Assembly (NCBI GenBank): GCA_028292435.1
Contig: JAQGMI010000062.1
Location: forward strand, 23,888 to 87,887
DNA from: Betaproteobacteria bacterium
GTDB lineage: Bacteria; Pseudomonadota; Gammaproteobacteria; Burkholderiales; SG8-41
Length of the DNA: 64,000 bases
Reading direction: 5' to 3'
Shown here: one piece after another, positions 51,414-60,443 of the stretch
Position numbering within the stretch: position 1 is the stretch's first letter
How the letters are laid out: every line of letters begins with the position of its first letter
Translations under genes and position numbers: made by a program
The notes under the pieces: generated by a model
Told to the model about the DNA's origin: nothing
Database searches by the model: none
What the model saw: only the letters and a program-made list of their open reading frames with translations

Positions 51414-52073
51414 TCAGGCGTGTAGTAGTTGTTTAAGCCGCGCCACCGCGGAATAAGGACTCGTGAATACACTGCGACCGCGGCGAGCCGGTATTCGTTC
51501 CGCTGCGCTCGCCATCGAAAACTGGCAGAGCAACAATGCGTCGCAATCGCTGAATTCCTCGGCCGCCGCCGCGATCTGGCGGTCGTGGCCGGCATCGTCG
51601 CCGCCCTGCAGCGCAGTCAGTGCCGCCGGCACCGCTTTGCTGGAGATCCTGATATTTGCCTTGCGGGCGACTGCTAACTGCTCGAGCTCCGCCGTCATCG
51701 ACGGCAGGCTAGGCGCGAAGGTCGCGAGCAGCGCAATCCGCGGCCCGGTTGCAATCGCTTCTTCCATCATCGCTTCGTTCGGTTTCAGCACCGGAATTTT
51801 GACCGCGCCGCGCGCGGTCTCGATTGCCTCGCCGAACGCCGAGCAGGTAAACAGAATCGCATCGGCGCCGCTTGATTCGACGTAGCGCGCGAGCACGCAA
51901 AAGCGGTCGACCATCGTCTGGTCGAGTTTGCCCGCCGCGGCAAGATCGAATGCGAGCGAATCCTCAAGCAGGTTGGTAACCTGCGCCTGCGGCCAGAGAC
52001 GTTTGAAGGTGCTGCAGATGGGATCGATTGCGACGGGTGTCGCATGGATTAATGCTATGCGTGGATTTTTCAT
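51414..52073 (-). CDS. Asp/Glu/hydantoin racemase family protein
   Basis: 219 residues from the ATG at 52073, where the conserved opening MKNPRIALIHATPVAI starts; the open frame extends further to 52187 without a plausible domain. The two family cysteines are C77 (ILFTCSAFGEAIE) and C183 (LLLCQFSMASA), consistent with a two-base racemase or isomerase of an acidic substrate (aspartate, glutamate, maleate or hydantoin). It diverges from Bug gene 7 across 132 bases and may share its control. Bug 6 lies 29 bases downstream on the same strand. Confidence 0.85.
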   Translation of the reverse strand: MKNPRIALIHATPVAIDPICSTFKRLWPQAQVTNLLEDSLAFDLAAAGKLDQTMVDRFCVLARYVESSGADAILFTCSAFGEAIETARGAVKIPVLKPNEAMMEEAIATGPRIALLATFAPSLPSMTAELEQLAVARKANIRISSKAVPAALTALQGGDDAGHDRQIAAAAEEFSDCDALLLCQFSMASAAERIPARRGRSVFTSPYSAVARLKQLLHA

Positions 52074-52205
52074 GGTCCGGCATTTTACCTGCTGCGCGCG
52101 GAACCGTCCGCAGGCTTCCCGGTACGCCGGAAGTTGCGGCTTGACATGGCCGCGCATGCGACATACGTTAGCCGCAAAATTAATCAACGCAAGCGAGGAG
52201 AAACG

Positions 52206-53177
52206 ATGAACGATTCATTGCACCGCGTGGCGGTAATGCTGCTGGCGTGCGCTTGCACCCCGGCGTTCGCGCAAAGCTATCCGGGCAAGCCGGTGCGGAT
52301 TCTCGTCGGCTACGCGCCGGGCGGCGGCACCGACATCATGGCGCGCGCAGTCGGCGCCAAGCTGTCCGATTCCATGAAACAACAGTTCATCATCGAAAAC
52401 CGGCCGGGCGCGAACGCAAACATCGCTGCAAAGCTCGCGGCCGAAGCGCCGGCCGACGGTTATACGATTCTTTTTATGTCGGTCGCGCACATCATGAGCA
52501 AGCCCGTGTACAAAAATCTCGGCTACGACATAGAGCGAGACTTTGCGCCAATCACCGTCGTTACCAACGTCCCGAACGTGCTGTGCCTGCACCCCTCGCT
52601 GCCGGTGAAAAACGTGAAAGAACTGATTGCGCTCGCAAAGTCGAAGCCGGGTGCGTTGACTTACGCGACTTCAGGCATCGGCAGCCCGGAACATTTTGCC
52701 GGCGAAATGTTCAAGATGATGACCGGCACGGACATGCTGTCGATTCCCTATAAGGGCGGTGGGCCGCTCGCGATCGATCTCGTCGGCGGCCAGGTCATGC
52801 TCGCCTTCAACACCGCGCCGCCGATCATGCCGCACATCCAGTCAGGCCGCGTGCGGGCGCTCGCAGTCACAATGGACAAACGTGTCGGTGCGTTACCCGA
52901 CGTGCCGACGATTGCGGAATCGGGCGTGCCCGGTTATCAGATGAGCACCTGGTATGGCGCGGTGATACAGGCCAAAACGCCGCGTGAGATTGTCGTGAAG
53001 CTCAATCAGGAGATGATCAAGGCGCTGGCGCTGCCCGAGATCAAAGAGCGCATGGCCGGGCTCGGGGCAGACGTCGTCGGCAACTCGATGGAAGAGATGG
53101 CTGCTTTAATCAAGCTCGAAGTGGCGAAATACACCAAGGTTGCCAACGTAGCTCACATCAGCGCCGATCAGCCGTAA
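52206..53177 (+). CDS. Bug/TctC-family solute-binding protein 7
   Basis: 323 residues from the ATG at 52206, after GCGAGGAGA. Leader: VAVMLLACACTPAFAQS. Family segments: YPGKPVRILVGYAPGGGTD, ENRPGANANIA, PADGYTILFMSVAH, GIGSPEHFAGEMFK and IPYKGGGPLAID. It is divergent from the racemase gene, so uptake of the racemase substrate is plausible. Its stop faces the family-3 binding protein gene 14 bases away. Confidence 0.93.
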   Translation: MNDSLHRVAVMLLACACTPAFAQSYPGKPVRILVGYAPGGGTDIMARAVGAKLSDSMKQQFIIENRPGANANIAAKLAAEAPADGYTILFMSVAHIMSKPVYKNLGYDIERDFAPITVVTNVPNVLCLHPSLPVKNVKELIALAKSKPGALTYATSGIGSPEHFAGEMFKMMTGTDMLSIPYKGGGPLAIDLVGGQVMLAFNTAPPIMPHIQSGRVRALAVTMDKRVGALPDVPTIAESGVPGYQMSTWYGAVIQAKTPREIVVKLNQEMIKALALPEIKERMAGLGADVVGNSMEEMAALIKLEVAKYTKVANVAHISADQP

Positions 53178-53191
53178 GCAGCGGCTTTAAA

Positions 53192-53941
53192 TCAGGGTGC
53201 GAACTTCTTGTCGTAGCTGTCGATGATCGTCTTGTAGGCGCCGTCTTTGCGCATCGCCGCGAGTGCGTTCGACAGCGACGTGATCGTGGCTTCGGACAAG
53301 CTCGGATGGCAAGCGAGCCACATTGGTTCGTCCTTGATTTTGAGCACGAGCTTGACGTCTTTGAGCTTGTTTTTGGTGACGATAAATTTCTCGGCGTTAA
53401 TGCCGGTGACCCACAGGTCGACTGCGTCGAGCTTTTTGCGATCGAGCGTCAGCATGCCCGGCACGAGTTTGTCTTCTTTCACTTCGACGATGTTCGTCAG
53501 CGCCATGTCGCGCAGCCACATGATCTTGGCGTCGTTGGTAACGCCCCCAATGCGGTACGGGCGCGCATCCGCGAGGTTGGTGATTTTGTCCGCAAAACCT
53601 TTTTTGGCGAAGAGTCCCCACTCGTTCGACGCCAGCGGACCGACCCATTTAAAAATTCGCTCGCGGTTGACCAGACGCGCTGTCGAAAAAATGCAGGTTT
53701 CGACCTTCCTCTGCGTTTGTTCGTAGGCATCGGGCCACGGCATGATCGCAAACGTCATGGGCACGTTTGCGCGCTTGCCCATTTCAACCACGATCTCGGT
53801 CGAGAGGCCAATCAGCGCCTTGTTTTCCGTATAGTTGTACGGCGGGTATTCTTCCGTCAGCATCTGCAGGGCAAACGCCGGCGCGGAAACTGTAAGTGCG
53901 AGCAAGAAGCAAACGGCGCATCGCATTGTCATTTTTAACAT
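53192..53941 (-). CDS. family-3 extracellular solute-binding protein
   Basis: 249 residues with GGGGAGG before the ATG and a leader ending at APAFA (about residue 24). Segments of the amino-acid-binding family 3 are seen: LTEEYPPYNYTENKALIGLSTEIVVEM split over two strands, MPWPDAYEQTQRK, CIFSTARLVNRERIFKWVG and the C-terminal AAMRKDGAYKTIIDSYDKKF. The usual D-x-D/R ligand contacts for polar amino acids are not obvious, as in ABC-orphan members that may act in sensing. No permease is adjacent. It is convergent with Bug 7 and upstream of the minus-strand metabolic unit's end. Confidence 0.88.
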   Translation of the reverse strand: MLKMTMRCAVCFLLALTVSAPAFALQMLTEEYPPYNYTENKALIGLSTEIVVEMGKRANVPMTFAIMPWPDAYEQTQRKVETCIFSTARLVNRERIFKWVGPLASNEWGLFAKKGFADKITNLADARPYRIGGVTNDAKIMWLRDMALTNIVEVKEDKLVPGMLTLDRKKLDAVDLWVTGINAEKFIVTKNKLKDVKLVLKIKDEPMWLACHPSLSEATITSLSNALAAMRKDGAYKTIIDSYDKKFAP

Positions 53942-54018
53942 GAAGCCTCCCCTTTAATCGGCGTATGCCGCATCTTAGCGAAGCGCGGCGCCGCACGCCA
54001 GCGGCGCGCCAGACGGCT

Positions 54019-54921
54019 CTACTGGCTGCCGCTTTCGACGTAACGGTACATCTCGGTATGGTCTGAGGTAAAGCCCAGATCCTTTTCCATTTTGTTCCAG
54101 ATGTCGGTGCACGGCTCGGCGAGCAGGCTTGAGGTTCCGGTTGTCTCGATCACTTCGAGTGCAGTGCGCACGTCTTTAGCCATGAGACCGGTAAAGAATC
54201 CTGCGCCGTAGGTGCCCGACAGCATGTGCTGCTTGACCTTATTTTTAGTCGTGTTGTTCATGCCGCTCGACGCATTGATGATGTCCACGATGACAGCGGG
54301 ATCCAGTCCAAAGCGCTTGCCGGCGACGACCGCTTCACAGGTCGCCAGCAAACCGGCGGCCGACACGTAGTTGTTGAGCGCCTTGATCGCATGGCCTGCG
54401 CCGAGCGGGCCTGCATGAAATACCTGGTTGCCGATTTTCTCGAGCATCGGCTTCACTTTCGAAAAAGTTTCCGCGTCGCCGCCGACCATGATTGCAAGTG
54501 TTGCGGCAATCGCGCCTTTGACGCCGTTCGAGACCGGCGCGTCGATGAGCTTGATGCCGCGCTTTTCCAGCACGGCGCCGAGTTCGCGCGTGCCGACCGG
54601 CGATGACGAGCTCATGTCGATCAACAGCGACCCTGGTTTCAGTCCCGCTGCGATGCAGTTCTTAAAGCTGTCGTTGTCGCCGCATACGGCTTTGCGCACG
54701 ATCTTGCCGTCCGGCAGCATCGTGATGACCGTGCCGCACATCGAACCGAGCTGCGTCAGATCGTCGGCGACTTCGATCTCGAGCGTCGAGGCGAGCGCCC
54801 CGGTGCGCTTCGGATCGGTGTCGTAAGCGACGATTTTGTAGCCCGCTTTGGCGAGGTTGGCGGACATCGGCGTGCCCATTGCGCCGATGCCGGCAAAGCC
54901 GATTTTCGCGTTGACTGTCAT
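54019..54921 (-). CDS. 3-hydroxyisobutyrate dehydrogenase-family protein 2
   Basis: 300 residues from the ATG at 54921 (GGAG upstream); the frame extends to 55005 but the Rossmann loop KIGFAGIGAMGTPMS begins right after this start. Substrate segment DMSSSSPVGT and PVSNGVKGA, catalytic lysine K180 (HAIKALNNY). It would oxidise a 3-hydroxyacid or reduce the semialdehyde. It is the last gene of a minus-strand unit with an ornithine-cyclodeaminase-like gene (37 bases upstream) and a TPP enzyme gene. Confidence 0.9.
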   Translation of the reverse strand: MTVNAKIGFAGIGAMGTPMSANLAKAGYKIVAYDTDPKRTGALASTLEIEVADDLTQLGSMCGTVITMLPDGKIVRKAVCGDNDSFKNCIAAGLKPGSLLIDMSSSSPVGTRELGAVLEKRGIKLIDAPVSNGVKGAIAATLAIMVGGDAETFSKVKPMLEKIGNQVFHAGPLGAGHAIKALNNYVSAAGLLATCEAVVAGKRFGLDPAVIVDIINASSGMNNTTKNKVKQHMLSGTYGAGFFTGLMAKDVRTALEVIETTGTSSLLAEPCTDIWNKMEKDLGFTSDHTEMYRYVESGSQ

Positions 54922-54958
54922 TTCATTCTCCAGCGTTCGTTGTTCGTTGATTGTGCGA

Positions 54959-55921
54959 TCAGCCGCCGACGGGCAGATCGACGCCGATGTTTTTTTGGCG
55001 CGCAACTTCGAGCACGTGATGGCCCGTGTAAATGTCCTGAATGCCCATGCCGTGCGACTCGTAGAGCGTAATCTCGTCGCGCGATTTGCGGCCGGGAATG
55101 CGGCCGACGATTACTTCGCCGAGTTCCGGCAGCGCATCCCAATCGAGCTTGCCGCTTTCAACCAAAGGCAGCAGATCGCCGCATTCGTTGCGCGCGGTGC
55201 CGCGCGAATCGACAACGACGCGCGTGCAACGCGCGATGGCGGCGACGTCCAGCTCGCGACGCGTCAGCGCGTTGGAGCCCGCGGCGTTGATATGCTGGCC
55301 GGCCTCCAGCCACTCGCCGAGCAGAACGGGCACGGATGCCTTGGTGATTACGTTGATCACATCGACGCCGCGCACCGCATCGGCGCAGGTGGCGACTGCT
55401 TCCATCGTGATGCCAAGTTTCGCGTTCATCGTTTCGCAGAAACCGCGCACGCGTTCGGCGTTGCGGCTGAATACCTTGACGTGCCGAATCTTGCGCACGG
55501 CGCAGACCGCTTCGAGTTGGCCGACGGCCTGCTTGCCGGCGCCGATCATGCCGACGATGGCCGCGTCTTCGCGCGCCATGTATCGCGTCGCTACACCGCT
55601 CGCAGCACCGGTTCGCACCATGCCAAGAAAGCTCGCTTCGATCATCGCGACGAGATTGCCGCTGTCGGTATCGATCAGGTGCACGTGGTAGCGCGAGCCT
55701 TTGCCTGGATTCGAGTAATACGCCTTGTAGCCGATCAGTTTCAGCTCAGGCGCCGCGGCTTCAAGGATATGGAGCGTGCCGGAAGGCGCACGCGCCCGCA
55801 CGCGCGGCACGTCGATGGCGCGGCCTTCAGCCCGCGCTTTCAGCGAGGCTTCGACGAGCTCTACTGTTTTCGGCATCGCAAGGATCTGCGCGACTTCTTT
55901 TTCGTTGATGTAACGAATCAT
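54959..55921 (-). CDS. ornithine cyclodeaminase/mu-crystallin family protein
   Basis: 320 residues. NAD(P)-binding loop VGMIGAGKQAVGQLEAV (about 123-139), substrate-side K66 (IGYKAYYSN) and R103 (MVRTGAASGV). True ornithine cyclodeaminase has an essential Asp in a GxD motif; here the place reads GSN (215-217) followed by ALTRRELD, as in family members acting as alanine dehydrogenase or ketimine reductase. It more likely reduces an imine or deaminates a small amino acid. It lies between the TPP enzyme gene (18 bases) and the dehydrogenase gene (37 bases). Confidence 0.87.
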   Translation of the reverse strand: MIRYINEKEVAQILAMPKTVELVEASLKARAEGRAIDVPRVRARAPSGTLHILEAAAPELKLIGYKAYYSNPGKGSRYHVHLIDTDSGNLVAMIEASFLGMVRTGAASGVATRYMAREDAAIVGMIGAGKQAVGQLEAVCAVRKIRHVKVFSRNAERVRGFCETMNAKLGITMEAVATCADAVRGVDVINVITKASVPVLLGEWLEAGQHINAAGSNALTRRELDVAAIARCTRVVVDSRGTARNECGDLLPLVESGKLDWDALPELGEVIVGRIPGRKSRDEITLYESHGMGIQDIYTGHHVLEVARQKNIGVDLPVGG

Positions 55922-55939
55922 ATTAAAAACTTTCGACGG

Positions 55940-57628
55940 CTATTTCTGGTTTTTCAGCGCTTCGGCGCGAACCGCCGACAGAGTCGTGCGCGGAGAAATC
56001 GCATCGGGGTCGATGCGCAATTCGAGCAGGGCGGCAGTCTTGGCATTCATTGCGCGTTCGAACGCAGCTTCGAAGTCGCTTGTTTTTTCGACAACCTCGC
56101 CATGCAGGCCGTACGCACGGGCGAGTGCGGCAAAATCCGGATTCGAAAGACTCGTGCCGCTGACGCGTCCGGGGAAATGCTTCTCCTGGTGCATGCGAAT
56201 GGTTCCGTACATTCCGTTGTTGACCACGATGAAAATCACTTTTGCATTGTATTGAGCGGCAGTCGCAAGTTCCTGCCCGTTCATCAGGAAGTCGCCATCG
56301 CCTGCGAACGCGATGACGGTCCGGTCAGGATGGACGAGCTTTGCTGCTACGCCCGCGGGCACGCCATAGCCCATCGCACCGCTGGTTGGTCCAAGCTGCG
56401 TGCGAAAGCCCGTGTATTGATAGAAGCGATGCGGCCACAGCGAGAAATTCCCCGCGCCATTGGTGAGGATCGAATCAGGCGGCAGGCGTTTGCGCAGATG
56501 CAAAATGACTTCGCTCATATTGAGCGCGCCCGGCACCTTGACCGGCTTTTGCCATGCCTCGTATTCGCCGCGTGCCGCTTGCGTCGATTCAATCCAGCGG
56601 CCTTGCACCGGTGCGAGCGCGCGCGCCGCGGCGCCGAATTCCGGCATGCCCGAATTGATGAGCAGGTCGCCCTGGTAAACGCGGCCGAGTTCCTCGGCGC
56701 CGGTATGAATGTGCACGAATTTCTGCTTCGGGCGCGGAATGTCAATCAGCGTGTAATTGAGCGTCGTCCATTCGCCGAGCCGCGGTCCGATCGCAATCAA
56801 GAGATCCGCATTGCGAATTCGCTGCTCGATGGCCGGATTCATGCCGACCGCCACGTCGCCTACGTAATTCGGATGGCGGTTATCGAACAAATCCTGGCAG
56901 CGGTAACTGCACGCGACGGGCAGACCGTTCGCTTCAATGAATGCCTGCACGTCGTCGCACGCCTGCTTGTTCCAGCCGCCGCCGCCCAGCATGACAAATG
57001 GACGCTCGGCCTGGGCAAGCATTTCACGCAGCTTTTGCATGTCGGATGCGCCGGGATGCGCGGCGACCCGCTGATAGCGTGCGGTATTGACTGGCTTTGC
57101 CATAGCCGTCTGCATGTCTTCCGGCAACGCGAGCACGACCGGTCCCGGCCGGCCGGAAACCGCAAGATGAAACGCATGACTCACCATTTCCTGCACGCGA
57201 TCGGCGCGATCGATCTGCGCGACCCATTTCGACATCTGCCCGTACATGCGGCGATAGTCGATTTCCTGAAACGATTCGCGTTCGGTGTATTCGGTGTCGA
57301 TCTGGCCGATGAACAGAATCAACGGCGTCGAATCCTGAAATGCGGTGTGCAGGCCGATGCTGGCGTTGGTCGCGCCGGGGCCGCGCGTGACAAAGCAGAT
57401 GCCGGGACGTCCGGTGAGCTTGCCGTACGCTTCGGCCATGTTCGATGCGCCGCCTTCCTGGCGGCAGATGATGAATTTGATTTGGTCTTGCGCGTCGTGC
57501 AGCGCATCAAGCACCGACAGATAACTTTCGCCGGGCACGCCGAACGCGAGATCGACGCCGTGGACTTTCAGCGAGTCGACCAATAATTGACCGCCGGTGC
57601 GGGTCAGGGTGGAATCAGCAGCTTTCAT
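55940..57628 (-). CDS. thiamine diphosphate enzyme (acetolactate-synthase-like)
   Basis: 562 residues in three domains: N-terminal PYR domain with the catalytic Glu in AFGVPGESYLSV (about residue 37), a central domain (about 190-330, LLIAIGPRLGEWT), and the C-terminal PP domain with GDGDFLMNGQELATAAQYN and VVNNGMYGTIR. FAD-binding is not obvious, so a decarboxylase, carboligase or oxalyl-/sulfo-type enzyme is as likely as acetolactate synthase. It is the first gene of a three-gene minus-strand unit, suggesting production of a 2-oxo or semialdehyde product for the next two enzymes. Confidence 0.9.
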   Translation of the reverse strand: MKAADSTLTRTGGQLLVDSLKVHGVDLAFGVPGESYLSVLDALHDAQDQIKFIICRQEGGASNMAEAYGKLTGRPGICFVTRGPGATNASIGLHTAFQDSTPLILFIGQIDTEYTERESFQEIDYRRMYGQMSKWVAQIDRADRVQEMVSHAFHLAVSGRPGPVVLALPEDMQTAMAKPVNTARYQRVAAHPGASDMQKLREMLAQAERPFVMLGGGGWNKQACDDVQAFIEANGLPVACSYRCQDLFDNRHPNYVGDVAVGMNPAIEQRIRNADLLIAIGPRLGEWTTLNYTLIDIPRPKQKFVHIHTGAEELGRVYQGDLLINSGMPEFGAAARALAPVQGRWIESTQAARGEYEAWQKPVKVPGALNMSEVILHLRKRLPPDSILTNGAGNFSLWPHRFYQYTGFRTQLGPTSGAMGYGVPAGVAAKLVHPDRTVIAFAGDGDFLMNGQELATAAQYNAKVIFIVVNNGMYGTIRMHQEKHFPGRVSGTSLSNPDFAALARAYGLHGEVVEKTSDFEAAFERAMNAKTAALLELRIDPDAISPRTTLSAVRAEALKNQK

Positions 57629-57705
57629 GCATGGCCTCGGGATTTATTTACGGGACGGCGAAGGGGCGTATTGTAAAGCGTACTACGGAATTAATGCGGT
57701 GCCGC

Positions 57706-58443
57706 TCAGGACAGCGTGGCGTGTTTCGACTTGATCTTGATCTCGCCCGCAAATTTTGCCGGCGGTAATTCGTAGGTGCGATCGCCCCATTTCACGTCGA
57801 GAACTTCGGCGTTGGCGGTCGTCTTGACGGGGAACGGAAAAAACTGCGCAAGCGTTTCCAGCGGCGTCGTCATGACCGGTGCGACCAGATTGCCGTCGAG
57901 CGCGAGCAGCGCCGGCTTTTTTTCGACAATCAGGCTGAGTTCATAGGATTGCAACACGCGCGCATCGCGGCAATCGAATCCGGCCAGTATCAGGTTGTAG
58001 CACAAGAGGCCGGCATTCCAGGAAGTCAGATGCCCGTCGATCATGCGTTCGCGCGGATGACAGGGCACGGTGATCGCGAGAATCCCGCCGTCGCGGACAG
58101 CGGCAAATACTTTTTCGAGAAAAATGCCGACGTTGCGCTGGTGTTCGAGCACGTGCGAGCACCACACGACGTCGAACTGGCGCTCCAGCTTCATTTGGGT
58201 GAAATCGCCGACGTAATCGGCATTGCCGGCCAAATTGATTGAATAGACGTCTTTGCCGAAGTGCCGAAAAAAACGCGAGTGTTCGCCGCCGCCGCTGCCG
58301 ATGTCGAGCACGGTTTGGAAATTGTGTTCTTCGACCACGCGCATGATGGCGTGCAGGCCCCATTCGAGATCGAATTCATGCGGAGGGGTTGCCGGCGTGC
58401 TGTCGGTTTTTCCAGTCATGGCATTATTGTGCTGATCAAGCAC
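57706..58443 (-). CDS. class I SAM-dependent methyltransferase
   Basis: 245 residues. SAM-binding loop VLDIGSGGGEHSRFF (about 40-54), acidic residue region YSINLAGNADYVGDF and the HVLEH motif (CSHVLEHQRNVG), typical of UbiE/methyltransferase-11/23 proteins. The C-terminal 80 residues form a separate strand-rich part. An in-frame ATG at 58419 is an alternative start. Substrate unknown. It is separate from the minus-strand unit (gap 77 bases) and diverges from Bug 8 across 75 bases. Confidence 0.85.
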   Translation of the reverse strand: MLDQHNNAMTGKTDSTPATPPHEFDLEWGLHAIMRVVEEHNFQTVLDIGSGGGEHSRFFRHFGKDVYSINLAGNADYVGDFTQMKLERQFDVVWCSHVLEHQRNVGIFLEKVFAAVRDGGILAITVPCHPRERMIDGHLTSWNAGLLCYNLILAGFDCRDARVLQSYELSLIVEKKPALLALDGNLVAPVMTTPLETLAQFFPFPVKTTANAEVLDVKWGDRTYELPPAKFAGEIKIKSKHATLS

Positions 58444-58518
58444 GCATTGTAACGTTTGCCACGGCGACCTACATGAGCGCCACGTATACTGCGGCTGAAA
58501 CGAAGGAGGAGCGGGGCG

Positions 58519-59493
58519 ATGATGTCACTGAACTCGGGTTTGCGCGTGCTCATAATGACTGTGTGCGGCGCCTGGATGCTGACGGCGTATGCGCAGCCCT
58601 ATCCGAGCAAACCGATACGGGTGATAAATCCCGCCGCGCCCGGCGGCAACAGCGACATCGTGTTCCGGGTGATCGCGCCGAAGATGGGCGAGATCGTCGG
58701 CCAGCAGTTCGTGCTCGATTACCGCGCAGGTGCGGGCGGCGTAATCGGCGCCGAGATGACGGCCAAAAGCGCGCCTGACGGCTATACGACGGCGATTGTC
58801 GCGGCGAGTTTCTTCTTCAATCCGGCGCTGATCAAAAACCTGCCGTACGACACCGCAAAAGACTTTTCGCCGCTCGGCCTCGTCGTCGACATTCCGGCGG
58901 TAGTCGTGCTGCATCCTTCATTGCCGGCGAAAAATGTCAAAGAACTGATCGCGTTGGCGCGCACCCGGCCGGGCCAGATTTTTTACTCGAGCGCTGGTCC
59001 GGGAACGGTCGGGCATCTTGCGGGCGAGCTTCTCAATGCGCAGGCGAACATCAAGCTCGTGCACGTGCCTTATAAGGGCGTGGCGCCGGCAACGGTGGAT
59101 GCGATTGCCGGCCACGTGCAGTTGACCATCGCCAGTATCCCGGTCGTCATTTCAAACGTGCGCGCCGGCAGGCTGCGCATGATCGCGCAATGCGGCGAGA
59201 CGCGTTCGCCGACGTTGCCGGACGTGCCGACCATGCAGGAAGCGGGCGTGCGGGGCTTTGTCGTCAGCAGCGGCTTCAGCTGGATCGGGCCCGCCGGTAT
59301 GCCGCGGCCAATCGTTGAAAAACTCAATGGCGCACTCGTCAAGGTGCTCGCCGATCCGGCGATTCGCAAAGACTTGCTCGACCGCGGCGCCGATCCGGTC
59401 GGTAATACGCCCGAGCAGCACGGGGCGATGATCAAGACCGAAATCGAGAAATGGCAGCGCGTCGCCAAACAGGCGGGAATCACGCCTGAATGA
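58519..59493 (+). CDS. Bug/TctC-family solute-binding protein 8
   Basis: 324 residues; AAGGAGGA precedes a tandem ATGATG, so the start is 58519 or 58522. Leader: VLIMTVCGAWMLTAYAQ. Family segments: YPSKPIRVINPAAPGGNSD, DYRAGAGGVIG, APDGYTTAIV, GPGTVGHLAGE and VPYKGVAPATVDAI. Its stop overlaps the next Bug start by four bases (ATGA), so the two are translated together and may act as paired receptors for related ligands. Confidence 0.94.
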   Translation: MMSLNSGLRVLIMTVCGAWMLTAYAQPYPSKPIRVINPAAPGGNSDIVFRVIAPKMGEIVGQQFVLDYRAGAGGVIGAEMTAKSAPDGYTTAIVAASFFFNPALIKNLPYDTAKDFSPLGLVVDIPAVVVLHPSLPAKNVKELIALARTRPGQIFYSSAGPGTVGHLAGELLNAQANIKLVHVPYKGVAPATVDAIAGHVQLTIASIPVVISNVRAGRLRMIAQCGETRSPTLPDVPTMQEAGVRGFVVSSGFSWIGPAGMPRPIVEKLNGALVKVLADPAIRKDLLDRGADPVGNTPEQHGAMIKTEIEKWQRVAKQAGITPE

Positions 59494-60443
59494 GCCGTGT
59501 ACTTGTCTGCCTGGCGCTCATTGCGTCCGGCGCAATTCACGCGCAGTCCTATCCAGCCAAGCCGGTACGCATCGTGGTGCCGGCCGCGCCGGGCGGCGGC
59601 ACTGACTTGATCGGCAGGGTGCTTGCGCAAAAATATTCGCGCGCATTCGGCCAGTCGTTCGTCGTCGACAACAAGGGCGGGGCGGGCACGACACTGGGCA
59701 CGGACATCGTCGCCAAGTCGCCGCCCGACGGCGCGACGCTGCTGCTCACGCACGTGAGCCTTGCGTTTAATGTCAGCTACTACCGCAAGCTGCCATACGA
59801 TGCGGTGAGGGATTTCGCGCCCATTGCGCTGGTCGGTTTGCAGCCTTACATCCTCGTCGTGCATCCGTCGCTGCCGGTTAAAAACGCCGGCGAACTCGTA
59901 AAGCTTGTGAAGGCGCGGCCTGGCGCACTGTCTTATGCTTCAGGCGGTGCAGGCAGCGGCCCCTTCATGGCTGCGGAGCTTTTCAAGAACATGACGCGCA
60001 GCGATTTGCTGCATGTGCCGTATCGAGGCGCCGGGCTCGGGTTTACCGACGTCATCAGCGGCGAAGTGCCGGTGATGTTTGCCACGGTGTCGCTGGCGCT
60101 ACCGCACGTCAGGGGCGCGCGAGTGCGCGCGCTGGCGGTGAGCAGTGCCAAGCGGCTCGCGGCGATGCCCGAATTACCGACGCTCGCCGAGAGCGGCGTG
60201 CGCGATTACGATTTTTCGACCTGGTATGGTTTGCTCGCTCCGGCTGGCACGCCGCGTTCGATCGTTACGCGACTGGGCGACGAAGCGGCAAAAATCCTTG
60301 ACGAGGCGGAGACGCGAGAACGCTTTGCCAGCGATGGCATCGAGCCGCTTAAATCGTCAGCGGATGAATTCGCCGCATTCCTGGCGCGGGATATTGAGCG
60401 CTGGGCAAAAGTCGTCAAAGCAACCGGACTACGAGCCGACTGA
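59490..60443 (+). CDS. Bug/TctC-family solute-binding protein 9
   Basis: 317 residues. ATGA overlap with Bug 8. Short leader (LVCLALIASGAIHAQS). Family segments: YPAKPVRIVVPAAPGGGTD, DNKGGAGTTLG, PPDGATLLLTHV (Ala replaces the usual Tyr of DGYTL), GAGSGPFMAAELFK and VPYRGAGLGFTD. The change at DGYTL is unusual and may alter the hinge or ligand pocket. The C-terminal coding end overlaps the convergent CoA transferase gene by 15 bases. Confidence 0.93.
   Translation: MSRVLVCLALIASGAIHAQSYPAKPVRIVVPAAPGGGTDLIGRVLAQKYSRAFGQSFVVDNKGGAGTTLGTDIVAKSPPDGATLLLTHVSLAFNVSYYRKLPYDAVRDFAPIALVGLQPYILVVHPSLPVKNAGELVKLVKARPGALSYASGGAGSGPFMAAELFKNMTRSDLLHVPYRGAGLGFTDVISGEVPVMFATVSLALPHVRGARVRALAVSSAKRLAAMPELPTLAESGVRDYDFSTWYGLLAPAGTPRSIVTRLGDEAAKILDEAETRERFASDGIEPLKSSADEFAAFLARDIERWAKVVKATGLRAD

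Noticed and set aside
54848..57586. Plus-strand open frame of 912 codons opposite the dehydrogenase, cyclodeaminase-like and TPP enzyme genes
   Set aside because: It spans three well-supported minus-strand genes, has no recognisable domain and a His/Arg/Ala-rich shadow composition typical of antisense frames in GC-rich DNA.
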